A stretch of 64,000 nt of DNA from Roseiflexus castenholzii DSM 13941 (GTDB taxonomy: Bacteria > Chloroflexota > Chloroflexia > Chloroflexales > Roseiflexaceae): positions 3,162,001 to 3,226,000 of the forward strand of contig NC_009767.1 of assembly GCF_000017805.1 (NCBI RefSeq). Direction: 5' to 3'. This document shows positions 44,021-53,403 of this stretch, piece after piece. The translations under genes and the position numbers were made by a program. The first letter of the stretch is position 1, and every line of letters starts with the position of its first letter. Below the pieces are notes generated by a model. That model was not told the DNA's origin. It searched no databases and worked only from the letters and a program-made list of their open reading frames with translations.

Positions 44021-44197
44021 CGGTCAGGCGCATCAGTCGGGCAGGTAGCGGGAGCCAAGCGGACTGCCTGTATGGGGGGATTCCCGTCAGCGAGACAGGA
44101 CTTTCGACTATCATGCATCATGTCCGGTCCACCGTGTCATTTCGGTTCCGCCGGATCATCAGCGAAGCCGTTCTCATCCAACCCGCCTGATCTATCG

Positions 44198-44203
44198 TAT
44201 AAT
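44198..44203 (+). promoter_or_regulatory. -10 element upstream of the malic enzyme gene
   Basis: TATAAT, 47 bases before ATG 44250. No convincing -35 is seen at the right spacing, and there is no TG extension. Confidence 0.4.
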
Positions 44204-44249
44204 CAGGCAACCACGAACCCCCTTTTGAGGATGATGACAGGAGCGCCTG

Positions 44250-45671
44250 ATGACCGGAACAAATCAGGGAATAGCCTACACGTTGACCATCCGCTGTCAG
44301 ATCGACAATCGCCCTGGTATGCTGGGGACGATTGCCACGGCTATCGGCGAAAACGGTGGCAACATTGGCGCTATTGACATCGTGCGTGTTGACCGTAAGC
44401 ACATCGTGCGCGACATCACCGTGCGCGTGCAGGACGAACTTCACGGCGACCGAATCGTTCGCCGCATCAACGCACTCCCCGGCGTTGTCGTCACGAATGT
44501 GAGTGATCGGGTCTTTTCATTGCATCAAGGCGGCAAGATTTCCATCCAAAGCCGCACACCGCTCAAGAGCCGCGACGACCTTTCACTCATCTATACCCCT
44601 GGCGTTGCGCGCGTCTGTCGCGCGATTTCGCGCGATGAGGAGAATGCCTTCTCACTGACCATCAAGAAGAACAGCCTGGCAGTCGTCAGCGACGGAAGCG
44701 CCGTCCTAGGGTTGGGCAACCTTGGCGCTGCCGCAGCCATCCCCGTGATGGAAGGAAAAGCGGTGCTCTTCAAAGAACTCGCGGATATCGATGCCTTCCC
44801 AATCTGTCTGAAGAGCCAGGACCCTGACGTGATCGTGGCGACGGTCGAGCAGATCTCACCGGTGTTCGGCGCTATTAACCTAGAAGACATCGCCGCCCCC
44901 AAATGTTTCGATATTGAGGAACGCCTTGCTGAGCGCCTTGACATTCCGGTGATGCACGATGATCAGCATGGCACGGCGGTGGTGGTGCTGGCAGGTCTGC
45001 GCAATGCTGCGACGCTGGTCGGCAAGCGTCTCGACCAGATGCGTGTTGTGGTCAATGGTGTCGGTGCAGCGGGCACAGCAATCATTCACAACCTTCTCAT
45101 CGCCGGTGTAGGCGAAGTTACCGCAGTAGACCGAACGGGCATCCTGAACATCGATGAGGATCAACACCTGACCCCGATGCAGCGGCAGATCGCCGCGCGC
45201 ACCAATCGCGAACGACGGCGTGGCGGGCTGGCGGAAGCGCTCGTTGGCGCCGATGCCTTCATTGGCGTCTCGACCGGGAACCTGCTCACTGCCGGGATGG
45301 TGCAGAGCATGGGGAGTGATCCGATCGTCTTTGCGCTTGCCAACCCGATCCCCGAAGGCGATCCAGAGATGTTGCAACACTATGCCCGTGTCGTTGCTAC
45401 GGGCCGTTCCGATTTTCCCAACCAGATCAACAACGTCCTGAGTTTTCCGGGCATTTTCCGTGGGGCGCTTAACGTGCGCGCCGCAAAGATCACCCCCAGG
45501 ATGCGCCTGGCAGCCGCGGAAGGGCTGGCGAGCGTCATCAGTCACGAAGAATTGAGCGAGGAATACATCATTCCCAGCGTCTTCAATCGCGACATCGTAC
45601 CAGCCGTTGCAGCGGCGGTTGCGCGTGCTGCGCGTGAGGAAGGCGTCGCGCGCGCGGACAATGGCGCCTGA
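44250..45671 (+). CDS. NAD-dependent malic enzyme with N-terminal ACT domain
   Basis: A 473-residue malic enzyme that oxidatively decarboxylates malate to pyruvate. Residues 1-85 are an ACT domain (RPGMLGTIATAIGENGGNIG), a ligand-sensing module. The malic domain has YTPGVARVCRAIS and SLAVVSDGSAVLGLGN. The metal site is seen in DDQHGTAVV, and the NAD-binding fold in VVNGVGAAGTAI. The ACT domain implies control by an amino acid or other small molecule, but none is known here. With PPDK (32339) it could link C4 acids to PEP. Confidence 0.93.
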   Translation: MTGTNQGIAYTLTIRCQIDNRPGMLGTIATAIGENGGNIGAIDIVRVDRKHIVRDITVRVQDELHGDRIVRRINALPGVVVTNVSDRVFSLHQGGKISIQSRTPLKSRDDLSLIYTPGVARVCRAISRDEENAFSLTIKKNSLAVVSDGSAVLGLGNLGAAAAIPVMEGKAVLFKELADIDAFPICLKSQDPDVIVATVEQISPVFGAINLEDIAAPKCFDIEERLAERLDIPVMHDDQHGTAVVVLAGLRNAATLVGKRLDQMRVVVNGVGAAGTAIIHNLLIAGVGEVTAVDRTGILNIDEDQHLTPMQRQIAARTNRERRRGGLAEALVGADAFIGVSTGNLLTAGMVQSMGSDPIVFALANPIPEGDPEMLQHYARVVATGRSDFPNQINNVLSFPGIFRGALNVRAAKITPRMRLAAAEGLASVISHEELSEEYIIPSVFNRDIVPAVAAAVARAAREEGVARADNGA

Positions 45672-45973
45672 CCGCGAACCAGACGGGGCAGTGGCGCCAG
45701 CAACTCCGAATAAACGGACATCACTCCCGCGAGCATACGCCATACATCCGAAAGCCTTACAGAGCGATCAACCACAACCAGGACCATCAAGGATGTGGAG
45801 CGGCGGACGTTGGCTTCGACAGGCTCAGCCAACATCTGCCGCTCGACGGTTACCACGCACAATGATTGGGCGCCATCTGGTTGATCGCTCTATGAGAGAA
45901 AGTGGCAGCCGACAACCCGGTCGCTGCCACGACTCGCATGCGCATTGCAGGTGGATATGGCAGACGTTTGGCA
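45672..45973. other. intergenic region with palindromic elements
   Basis: A 302-base gap between convergent genes, holding the element at 45761-45891 and a TGGCAGC/GCTGCCA hairpin just after it (about 45902-45930). No gene is seen. Confidence 0.55.
45761..45891. mobile_element. 131-bp MITE-like element with AGAGCGATCAACC ends
   Basis: The left end AGAGCGATCAACC (45761-45773) is inverted at the right as GGTTGATCGCTCT (45879-45891). Inside is a second palindrome, with GAGCGGC and GCCGCTC around GTTGGCTTCGACAGGCTCAG (45809-45828) and its continuation to 45833. A second element with the same kind of ends is at 56821-56982; they share CTGGTTGATCGCTCTATGAG exactly at the right. No transposase gene is in the window. 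Confidence 0.6.
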
Positions 45974-47605
45974 TCACATCACATCGTGCCGCTTAATCAG
46001 GAGGTAGAACCACCAGCGCTCAACAACAACTGCAAAGAGAAAGAGCGCCGTCACAATGGTTGCCAGGCGACCGTATCGCCACCGATCCCAGATCGCATTC
46101 AGCGCCAGCGCAGCACTGATACAGATCAGCGGCATGACGAATAGAATATGTTTGAGCACCATATCGGCGACATAGGCGCTTACAAGCGTATACAGAACAA
46201 AGATAGCCAACCACGCACTCCAAAAGGATCCATACCGGCGTCCAGATTGATCGAAATAGAGACCACCCAGCCCTACCATTGTTAGTAATAACAACAGATA
46301 GGTCGTATGATTGCGTAGAAAGATGGTATTCGCAAGAAAGTTGCTCAGTGGACTCTCTCGCGCTTCTACATCGGGGCGCAACTCGGCGCCAGCCATATTA
46401 ATGATATTGTTCACAACCGCTGGCAGAGTCGAATTCAAAAACACTGACACGAATTGAACATGGTATACGGTGAAGGCGAATCCTTCCGCCAAAATCATCC
46501 CAATCAACAAAGAGAGAATGAATGACCGACTTCCTTTCACTCCTTGCAATATTTTGAAAAGCATCAGAATCCCCAGCATCGTGAAGGTCATAACCCCAAT
46601 AATCGTGTACGAGAGTATCGACAGCGCTAACAAGCCTACCCATAATCCGAACCGCTTCCATTCGCGCAGCACAGGCATCTGCTGATAGTTGAGCGCCAGA
46701 AACGTCAATACTACCAGAGAAGCCCATAAGCCAAACTGCGTTGGATAATTCCCCCATGACATCAAGAAGTAGGGCATGGGCAGCAAATGGTATAGTCCTG
46801 ATGCTATCAATGCAGGACGTTCGCGATCAAGCGTTCTCAGAGTGATCAGGAAAATCATCAGCCCTTTGCTCACATCGAGCAGCGCATTCAGCCCATTCAT
46901 CGCATCACCAATCGGGATGCCAGCCATATGGATCGGTGCAATGAGGAGATACCAGAGCGGCGAATATGGCAGGTAACCCGCCTCAAGCCCAACCGTTCCC
47001 CCCAAGAATGAAGTGAAACCCGGACGATACAGTTCGAGGAAGCGCCCGTCCAGCACCATCTGCACTCGCTGCATATGCGGCCACTCATCGATAAAGATTG
47101 CGTGCGGATAGAGAGCGCCGCCAACCTTGAAGAGCAACGCTGCTCCGAATATGCCCCATAACCACTTCCATCCCACTGCACTGACGGTCAGGTTATAACG
47201 CCGCACAATAGTGCGCATCAGCTGCTGCAGGGGCCAGAGAACCAGATGCAACAACACCAGTACCGCGATCCAGTGCCCCAGCGCGACGGTAATGAAGAGC
47301 CGCGCCTGAAATAACCCCACAAGCGCCGCCAACAGGACGACGCCTGTCAGGAGGAATATCATCGCCGGCTTCAGACCCACACGACGCCAGAAGAACCAGA
47401 AGAGCGAGATGATCGCCAGAATCTGCATTGTTGTTGTCAGTGGCGGCAGCATCCTCTGCCCCTGGACTTCCACCTGATCCAGTGCAATCCCCAGCCGTCG
47501 TGGATCGGTCGAAGATGGCGTGTACAGGTTGCTCTCGAATGCAATGACGAGATCACCCGAGGTCGCAGGAAAGAACAGATCGTATGTCGCCGGTTGCCGA
47601 CGCAC
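45974..47605 (-). CDS. polytopic membrane protein, 5'-truncated, glycosyltransferase-like
   Basis: A 543-residue membrane protein with about 11 hydrophobic helices, transcribed on the minus strand. The visible N-terminus (PATYDLFFPATSGDLV, then STDPRRLGIALDQVEV) is the end of the same beta domain seen in the protein at 13834-16170 (TPDRRALGVAVGGVRI). The first membrane helix and about 130 residues are missing. In-frame codons continue upstream of GTG 47605 as far as a TAG at 47639-47641, and read like coding sequence (APTDAAPV). The gene therefore looks truncated at its 5' end, and may be a pseudogene or may start at GTG 47605. The GT-C-like membrane part seems whole. Confidence 0.6.
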   Translation of the reverse strand: MRRQPATYDLFFPATSGDLVIAFESNLYTPSSTDPRRLGIALDQVEVQGQRMLPPLTTTMQILAIISLFWFFWRRVGLKPAMIFLLTGVVLLAALVGLFQARLFITVALGHWIAVLVLLHLVLWPLQQLMRTIVRRYNLTVSAVGWKWLWGIFGAALLFKVGGALYPHAIFIDEWPHMQRVQMVLDGRFLELYRPGFTSFLGGTVGLEAGYLPYSPLWYLLIAPIHMAGIPIGDAMNGLNALLDVSKGLMIFLITLRTLDRERPALIASGLYHLLPMPYFLMSWGNYPTQFGLWASLVVLTFLALNYQQMPVLREWKRFGLWVGLLALSILSYTIIGVMTFTMLGILMLFKILQGVKGSRSFILSLLIGMILAEGFAFTVYHVQFVSVFLNSTLPAVVNNIINMAGAELRPDVEARESPLSNFLANTIFLRNHTTYLLLLLTMVGLGGLYFDQSGRRYGSFWSAWLAIFVLYTLVSAYVADMVLKHILFVMPLICISAALALNAIWDRWRYGRLATIVTALFLFAVVVERWWFYLLIKRHDVM

Positions 47606-47913
47606 CGGGGCGGCGTCTGTTGGCGCCGCTCCACGTGGCTATGCTCAACGTTCAGCGTCGGTCATGCATGCCACAGTATACTCACCTTTTCTGCGCTTGA
47701 GACACACTATACGGGGTAGGCGACACATGCGCCTGACTGCCATAACGCCGCTGTGATCCGCTCATCGGTAAGCACAGTCTTCCCTTGTCCTACACAAAGA
47801 TGTGGTTCGTCAATGTGCCAGAGATTGTACACTTCCTGATGAACAGTGCAACGACAAAGCGCATACGAAGCTTTTTTGAACTCATTTGCGCGTTATGAGA
47901 AGGGGGGACAAAT

Positions 47914-48561
47914 ATGAGCAGAACGTCCAGCCGACGACGTTTTCTCAAGGCCGCCGGAATCGGTCTGGCAGCGACGACCGTCGCCTGCATCGGCGGCGGG
48001 TATGTCGCCACACGCGCGCCAGAGTCCGCCGTCGTTGATCTGACCTTTGCAGAGGAGAGCACCATGAGCAGGCGTATTCTTGTCACTTATGCCACCCGTG
48101 CTGGTTCGACCGCCGAGATTGCCGCCGCTATCGCCAGAACACTCGGTGACCGTGGCTTCGCTGTGGATGGAAAACCGATCAAAGCCCGACCGGAAATCAC
48201 CGGCTACGATGCGATCATCATCGGCAGCGCCATTCGCATGGGTTGCTGGCTGCCCGAGGCGGTCGATTTCGTCAAGGCAAACCAGGCAACATTGAACAGT
48301 GTGCCGGTCGCGCTCTTTACCGTCCACATGCTGAATACTGGTGACGATGAAACCAGCCGCGCCAATCGCGCGGCATATCTCGATGCCGTGCGCCCGCTGA
48401 TCCACCCGGCAGCCGAAGCGTATTTCGCCGGCGCCATGAATTTTGCGCGACTGTCGTTCCTCGACCGGCTCATCGCCCGGATGGTCGGCGCCGTCGAAGA
48501 GGATCGGCGAGACTGGGCGGCAATCGCGGCATGGGCGGAGAGGGTTCCGGTAGCAGCATAG
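47914..48561 (+). CDS. Tat-signal flavodoxin-domain protein
   Basis: A 215-residue protein. Its N-terminus has a twin-arginine signal (SRRRFLKAAGIG, residues 6-17) and a hydrophobic run to residue 31. A flavodoxin/HemG-like domain starts at about residue 54 (ILVTYATRAGSTAEIA), the FMN phosphate loop of the protoporphyrinogen-dehydrogenase flavodoxin group. A second ATG at 48064 has an AGGAG site with 6-base spacing. The upstream ATG 47914 has GAAGGGGGG. Both forms could be made: an exported or membrane-anchored flavoprotein and a soluble one. The partner redox protein is unknown. Confidence 0.8.
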   Translation: MSRTSSRRRFLKAAGIGLAATTVACIGGGYVATRAPESAVVDLTFAEESTMSRRILVTYATRAGSTAEIAAAIARTLGDRGFAVDGKPIKARPEITGYDAIIIGSAIRMGCWLPEAVDFVKANQATLNSVPVALFTVHMLNTGDDETSRANRAAYLDAVRPLIHPAAEAYFAGAMNFARLSFLDRLIARMVGAVEEDRRDWAAIAAWAERVPVAA

Positions 48562-48642
48562 CGGCACAGCAACACGCTACCGCTCTGGAGCGATGCCCAT
48601 GGGCACAGACGTTGCGGTGCGACATCTGTGCCCCGTGCGTGA

Positions 48643-51600
48643 TCATTCATCAACCGGCTCTCCCAGAATACGCATCCGGTACACGAATTGGTATTCACTC
48701 TCCATCAGGCGGTAGCGTTCGAGCGTGTCGGGTCCGCAACTCAACGTTCCAAGCCCGCGATGCGCGGCATCGAGGTTGAGGAATACTTCGGCGCGCGGAG
48801 TCAGATCGATCGTGTGCAGAGCGCGGAACAGGTCGTCGTCGCTGTGGTGGAGCGCCGAAAACTCGAAGGTCGGACGCCCGGCGACAAACAATCCGCGCCC
48901 ATCAGCGTCGGTCAGGCGCAGGGAGCGCACATCGGTTTTATGCCCGTGTTCCTGCGGCATAATATAGGGCACGTACTGGTCGGTCACGGTCGAGCGCCAA
49001 CGCCCCACAATGGCGCTTGCTTTGCGGTCACTATAGTTATCCCACGGTCCGCGTCCGTGCCATTCGAGATGTTCAAGCCCCGGAATCAGCGTCAGGCGTA
49101 CTCCGACGCGCGGGATGTCGCTGATCGCACTACCGATGAGGACGGTGTTCTCGACCAGCAGCTCACCGCTGGCGTCCAGTGTGTAGCGATGGATATGGGT
49201 GAAATCGCGCCACTCCCCACGGCCAGAGGCGCCATGCTCGATTTCGACGGTTGCCGCTTCATCGCTGGCAGCCATCAGGCGTATCCTGCGCAGGCGATGT
49301 TGCACCTGGTGCAATCCCAGTGCTTTCCAGCGCGCCAGCGGTTTGTCCGGCTCATTCCACACCTTTAGCCCGTCGTTGTCTGTGGCGGCGCGCCAGACAT
49401 TGAGCAGCGGTCCGCGAACAATCAGGTTCTCTGATCCGCTGCCGAATGAAGTCAAAAGACCGGTCGTCGTATCGAAAGCAGCGCGCACGGCGCCGGCGCG
49501 CAAGACGATCTGCCCGGCGATCTCTTCGACAGCAACCGATGCCGATGTCACTTCCGGTTCAGGCGCAACGGCAATCGTCGGCAGCGGCAGTTGTTGCCAG
49601 GACACCTCGTGCCCGGATGGCGCCCAGAGTGTCGCATTGCGCTGATAGAAGCGCAGCGTCAGGAACCGCTCTCCGGGAGCGCTGCTCGCTGCGCCGAGGT
49701 CAAGACTCACCACCTGCGCCTCACCCGGCGCAGCGTACAGTTCCGGCAACTCGCCCGACGCCACCGGCAGACCATCGACCGTCACTTCCCACACGCCATA
49801 CAGCCAGTCGAGATCGGCAAAATCTTGCCGGTTGACGATTCGCACCGTTACGCCCGCCGGATCGACCAGTTCACCCCGCACCGGCTGGATCAGATATTTG
49901 TATTCGTACAATGCCGGGTGAGGTGAACGGTCGGGCCACACCAGACCGTCGCAAACGAAGTTGGCATCGTTGGGAACATCACCGAAATCGCCGCCATACG
50001 CCCAATAGACACGCCCCTGATCGTCGGCGACACGGATGCCATGGTCGAGCCATTCCCAGATGAACCCGCCCTGCAACGTCGGGTGGCGCTCGAACGCTTC
50101 CCAGTAATCTGCCAGACTACCGTTGCTGTTCCCCATGGCGTGCGAGTATTCGCACAGGATCAGGGGACGCGGATCATCGGTCTCTTGTTCCGCCCAGGCG
50201 ACAATCTCATCAATTGGCGCATACATCGGGCAGATCACATCGGTGACTGTGCGCCCATCCTGCCACGACTCTCCCATCCACCGCGAGATGGCGCCCTCAT
50301 AGTGCAGCGGTCGTGACGGATCGAGGCGACGCGCCAGACCGGCGGCAGCATCGTGGTTGGGACCATACCCGCTTTCGTTCCCTAATGACCAGAAGATAAC
50401 CGAGGGATGATTCTTGTCGCGCTCGATCATGTTGCGCACGCGCTCGACGAATGCGCGAGTGTAGCGTGCATCGCGGCAGATGTCGAAATAGAAGGCGTGC
50501 GACTCGATATTCGCCTCGTCGATGACGTACAACCCGTAGCGATCGCACAGATCGAGCCAGTATGGGTCATTTGGGTAATGCGACGTGCGCACGGCGTTGA
50601 TGTTGAACTGCTTCATGCGCTGAATATCGAGTTCCATCAAGGCGCGGCTGACCGCCTTGCCAGTTGTGTCGGAATGGTCGTGGCGATTGACACCTTTGAT
50701 CGTGATTACTCTGCCGTTCACCAGCAACTGCCGATTGCGAATGGCAATCGAGCGAAACCCGACATAGCAGGTGTGACGTTCCGGTCCCGCCGGTCTATGG
50801 AGCGTAACCACGAGCATGTACAGATACGGCGTTTCTGCTGACCATAGATGCGGCGACTCAACCTGTCCTTCCAGGCACAGTTCCGGGCGCACGAAGCGAC
50901 GCACGCCAAAGCGCGGATGGGTTTGCGTATACGTTGCGCGCAGCGGCTCTGCGAAGACCGGTGCGCCGCTTGCGTCATAGAGTTGCACCTCGACGCGGGT
51001 ATGCTCTTCGGCTTCGGCGATGGCGTCGAGTGTGCAACGCACCTGGAGCGTTCCTTCCCGTAGATCATCGCTCACATCCCCGCGCGCCGACAGATCCGCC
51101 AGGTAGACGGTATCGGTCGCATAGAGAAACACGTCACGGTGAATGCCCGACTGCCACCAGTGGTCCTGATCTTCCACGAAACTGGCGTCGGACCAGCGCA
51201 ACACGACGGCGATCAACTCATTCGGCGCATCGAAGCGCACGGCGCCGGTCACATCATACTCGGCGGGCGTGCGCGAGTCCTTATGCAGCCCGATTGGTGC
51301 GCCATTGAGGTACACATAGCACGCGCCCTCACACCCGGCGATGTGGAGGACGATCCGGCGTCTGTGCCATTGTGGAGGAAGCGTAAACTGACGGCGGTAA
51401 ACGCCGGTGGGATTATCGTCTGGCACGAACGGCGGCAAATGCGGGAAGGGCATCTGCACATTGGTATAGTGCGGCGTCCCGAAGCCCTGCATCGTCCAAT
51501 TGCCGGGGACCTGGATCGGACACCAGTCGCCTGCTGCCAATGCAGCGGCGGTCACGGCATCAGGGCGCGGCAGCAGGCGGAACTCCCACACACCGCTCAG

Positions 51601-51783
51601 ACTCTGATACCATGGCGATGCCGATGGATCGACGGACATGTCGGCATCTGCTGGAAATGGAACGGTCAGTGCGTGTGGTGGCAACGTATTGAGCGCCGTC
51701 AATTCGGGCATCTCCCAGGTTTTCATGCCCGCGATGAAAAGCATAGGGAGCGGCGAGTCGTCGGTAGGGTGCATGAGCAACAA
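48643..51783 (-). CDS. beta-galactosidase, GH2 family (LacZ type)
   Basis: A 1046-residue five-domain GH2 beta-galactosidase. The N-terminal sugar-binding domain has TMQGFGTPHYTNVQMPFPH; the TIM barrel carries the acid/base Glu in SLGNESGYGPNHD and the nucleophile Glu in ILCEYSHAMGNSNG. The C-terminal beta-sandwich domain 5 ends in LSCGPDTLERYRLMESEYQF. No signal peptide is seen, so it is cytosolic. The start is uncertain: TTG 51783 and ATG 51774 fit the AAAGG site, while ATG 51726 (MKTWEMPEL) starts nearer the family sequence. The gene is alone, and no sugar transporter is next to it. It cleaves beta-galactosides; the exact substrate is not determined. Confidence 0.93.
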   Translation of the reverse strand: MLLMHPTDDSPLPMLFIAGMKTWEMPELTALNTLPPHALTVPFPADADMSVDPSASPWYQSLSGVWEFRLLPRPDAVTAAALAAGDWCPIQVPGNWTMQGFGTPHYTNVQMPFPHLPPFVPDDNPTGVYRRQFTLPPQWHRRRIVLHIAGCEGACYVYLNGAPIGLHKDSRTPAEYDVTGAVRFDAPNELIAVVLRWSDASFVEDQDHWWQSGIHRDVFLYATDTVYLADLSARGDVSDDLREGTLQVRCTLDAIAEAEEHTRVEVQLYDASGAPVFAEPLRATYTQTHPRFGVRRFVRPELCLEGQVESPHLWSAETPYLYMLVVTLHRPAGPERHTCYVGFRSIAIRNRQLLVNGRVITIKGVNRHDHSDTTGKAVSRALMELDIQRMKQFNINAVRTSHYPNDPYWLDLCDRYGLYVIDEANIESHAFYFDICRDARYTRAFVERVRNMIERDKNHPSVIFWSLGNESGYGPNHDAAAGLARRLDPSRPLHYEGAISRWMGESWQDGRTVTDVICPMYAPIDEIVAWAEQETDDPRPLILCEYSHAMGNSNGSLADYWEAFERHPTLQGGFIWEWLDHGIRVADDQGRVYWAYGGDFGDVPNDANFVCDGLVWPDRSPHPALYEYKYLIQPVRGELVDPAGVTVRIVNRQDFADLDWLYGVWEVTVDGLPVASGELPELYAAPGEAQVVSLDLGAASSAPGERFLTLRFYQRNATLWAPSGHEVSWQQLPLPTIAVAPEPEVTSASVAVEEIAGQIVLRAGAVRAAFDTTTGLLTSFGSGSENLIVRGPLLNVWRAATDNDGLKVWNEPDKPLARWKALGLHQVQHRLRRIRLMAASDEAATVEIEHGASGRGEWRDFTHIHRYTLDASGELLVENTVLIGSAISDIPRVGVRLTLIPGLEHLEWHGRGPWDNYSDRKASAIVGRWRSTVTDQYVPYIMPQEHGHKTDVRSLRLTDADGRGLFVAGRPTFEFSALHHSDDDLFRALHTIDLTPRAEVFLNLDAAHRGLGTLSCGPDTLERYRLMESEYQFVYRMRILGEPVDE

Positions 51784-51972
51784 TACCTTTCGGCGAGTAT
51801 CAATGCGAAATCTTTGCGGTCAGCAGTCCATCTCCAGGGAACGAGGCGTTGCGCGAGCGGCGGCGCCGGCGCAACCGAATGCCTGGCAGCCTGCCGGACG
51901 CCCTTCCCTTGCCGCGTGCGCGCCGGGCGCCCAGAGGGGGGCGCCCTTACCGTATGCCTGGCAGCGACCTCA

Positions 51973-53403
51973 TCAGAAGAGATTCCACAAATGCTGATTG
52001 GTCACCTCATGGTGGAACTGAATCTCGGCACGTTTGATGACCGTTCCGAGCAGGCGCGGGCAACGGTCGGCAGACGACTGCTTGGCGGCGGCAAAACGCA
52101 TTGCCACATCTTCTCCCATAATTGCACTGATCCAGGCGCTGGATCGGAACGAATCGAGCGCATCATAGATGTTATCAGGGAGGATGCCAAGCGATTGATA
52201 GGAATCGGTGATCTGCCCCTCCGAACCTTCCAAGCCGGTGCGGAGCAGCGCATAAATGGCGAGGTACGGATTGGCATCCGGCGCAATCGAGCGCACTTCG
52301 ATGCGAGCCGAACGCGCATTGCCGATCGGAATGCGGATCATCGCGCCGCGATCAACAGGCGAGGCTTTAATCTCATTTGGCGCTTCATAGTGCGGATCAA
52401 GGCGACGATAGGCATTGACGCTCGAATTGAGGATCAGACAGAGGTCTCTGGCATTGTGGAGAATGCGGTTGATGAAATTCCAGCCAAACGCCGAGATGCT
52501 ATCGCGTCCGGCGGGATCGTGGAACAGGTTCGTATCACCGCGCGCAATCGACAGGTTCGTATGCATACCGCTGCCATTCACGCCGGTGACCGGCTTGGGG
52601 AGAAAACTCGCCGTCATGCCCATCTTGTGCGCCACCTGACGGCAGACCAGTTTGTAGAGCAACACCTGGTCGGCGGCAATCGGCGCCTCGGTATAGGAAT
52701 AGTTCATCTCGAACTGTGACGGTGCAACTTCGGGGTGGTCTTTTTCGTTCGCAAAACCCATGGCGCGTTGCACTTCCGCCGCTGTATCGATGAACAGACG
52801 AAGCGAATCTCCCGGCAACGAGTGATAATAGCCGCTGGTTGTAATAAACTCGAAGCGGTCAGTTTCACGGTAGCGCTGCTCGGCATGCTGTCCCTGGAAC
52901 AGAAAGCCCTCGACTTCGGTCGCAACGTAGCAGATCAGACCCTCGCGGCGGAACAGATCGTCGACGTAACGCTTCAATCGCGATCGCATATCCGCCTGGT
53001 ACGGCGTTCCATCCGGTTCCAGCACCTCGCCAAAAACCAGGACCTTGCCTGGACCAAACACGTCTGCCGGCAACCAATAGAATGCCGCCCAATCGATTGC
53101 CAGCCGCAGATCAGACTCCGCTTGACGTGAGAAGCCGCGGATCGAAGAGCCGTCGAAGGTCAGGTTGTCGGCGGATTTGAGCAAGAACTTTTTATCGTAG
53201 TCCAGCATGTGGAGCCGACCTTCGAGATCGGCGAAGCAGACAGTGACCGCCTTGATGCGCTTTTCATCGGCGAGATACCGGCTGCGCTCCTCTCGCAGGA
53301 TATCGACCGGCGTGCGCGCCAGGCGCAATGCCTTCATTTGCAGGTTCAATTCTTCGAGTTCGTCGTAGGGAATTTCCAGAAAATCACGCAGTGAAGTTGT
53401 CAT
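51973..53403 (-). CDS. glnA: glutamine synthetase
   Basis: A 476-residue glutamine synthetase of type I, forming glutamine from glutamate, ammonia and ATP. The N-terminal beta-grasp segment includes NLTFDGSSIRGF. The catalytic domain has APSQFEMNYSYTEA, the metal-binding and glutamate-binding segment VNGSGMHTNLSIA, and NSVNAYRRLDPHYEAPNEI. Length is of the standard type. The C-terminus lacks an obvious adenylylation tyrosine motif of the enterobacterial kind. The 345-base gap upstream holds a truncated copy of the 127-bp repeat. Confidence 0.93.
   Translation of the reverse strand: MTTSLRDFLEIPYDELEELNLQMKALRLARTPVDILREERSRYLADEKRIKAVTVCFADLEGRLHMLDYDKKFLLKSADNLTFDGSSIRGFSRQAESDLRLAIDWAAFYWLPADVFGPGKVLVFGEVLEPDGTPYQADMRSRLKRYVDDLFRREGLICYVATEVEGFLFQGQHAEQRYRETDRFEFITTSGYYHSLPGDSLRLFIDTAAEVQRAMGFANEKDHPEVAPSQFEMNYSYTEAPIAADQVLLYKLVCRQVAHKMGMTASFLPKPVTGVNGSGMHTNLSIARGDTNLFHDPAGRDSISAFGWNFINRILHNARDLCLILNSSVNAYRRLDPHYEAPNEIKASPVDRGAMIRIPIGNARSARIEVRSIAPDANPYLAIYALLRTGLEGSEGQITDSYQSLGILPDNIYDALDSFRSSAWISAIMGEDVAMRFAAAKQSSADRCPRLLGTVIKRAEIQFHHEVTNQHLWNLF

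Noticed and set aside
51139..52719. 526-codon plus-strand ORF across beta-galactosidase and glutamine synthetase
   Set aside because: It spans parts of two confirmed minus-strand genes and has no domain.
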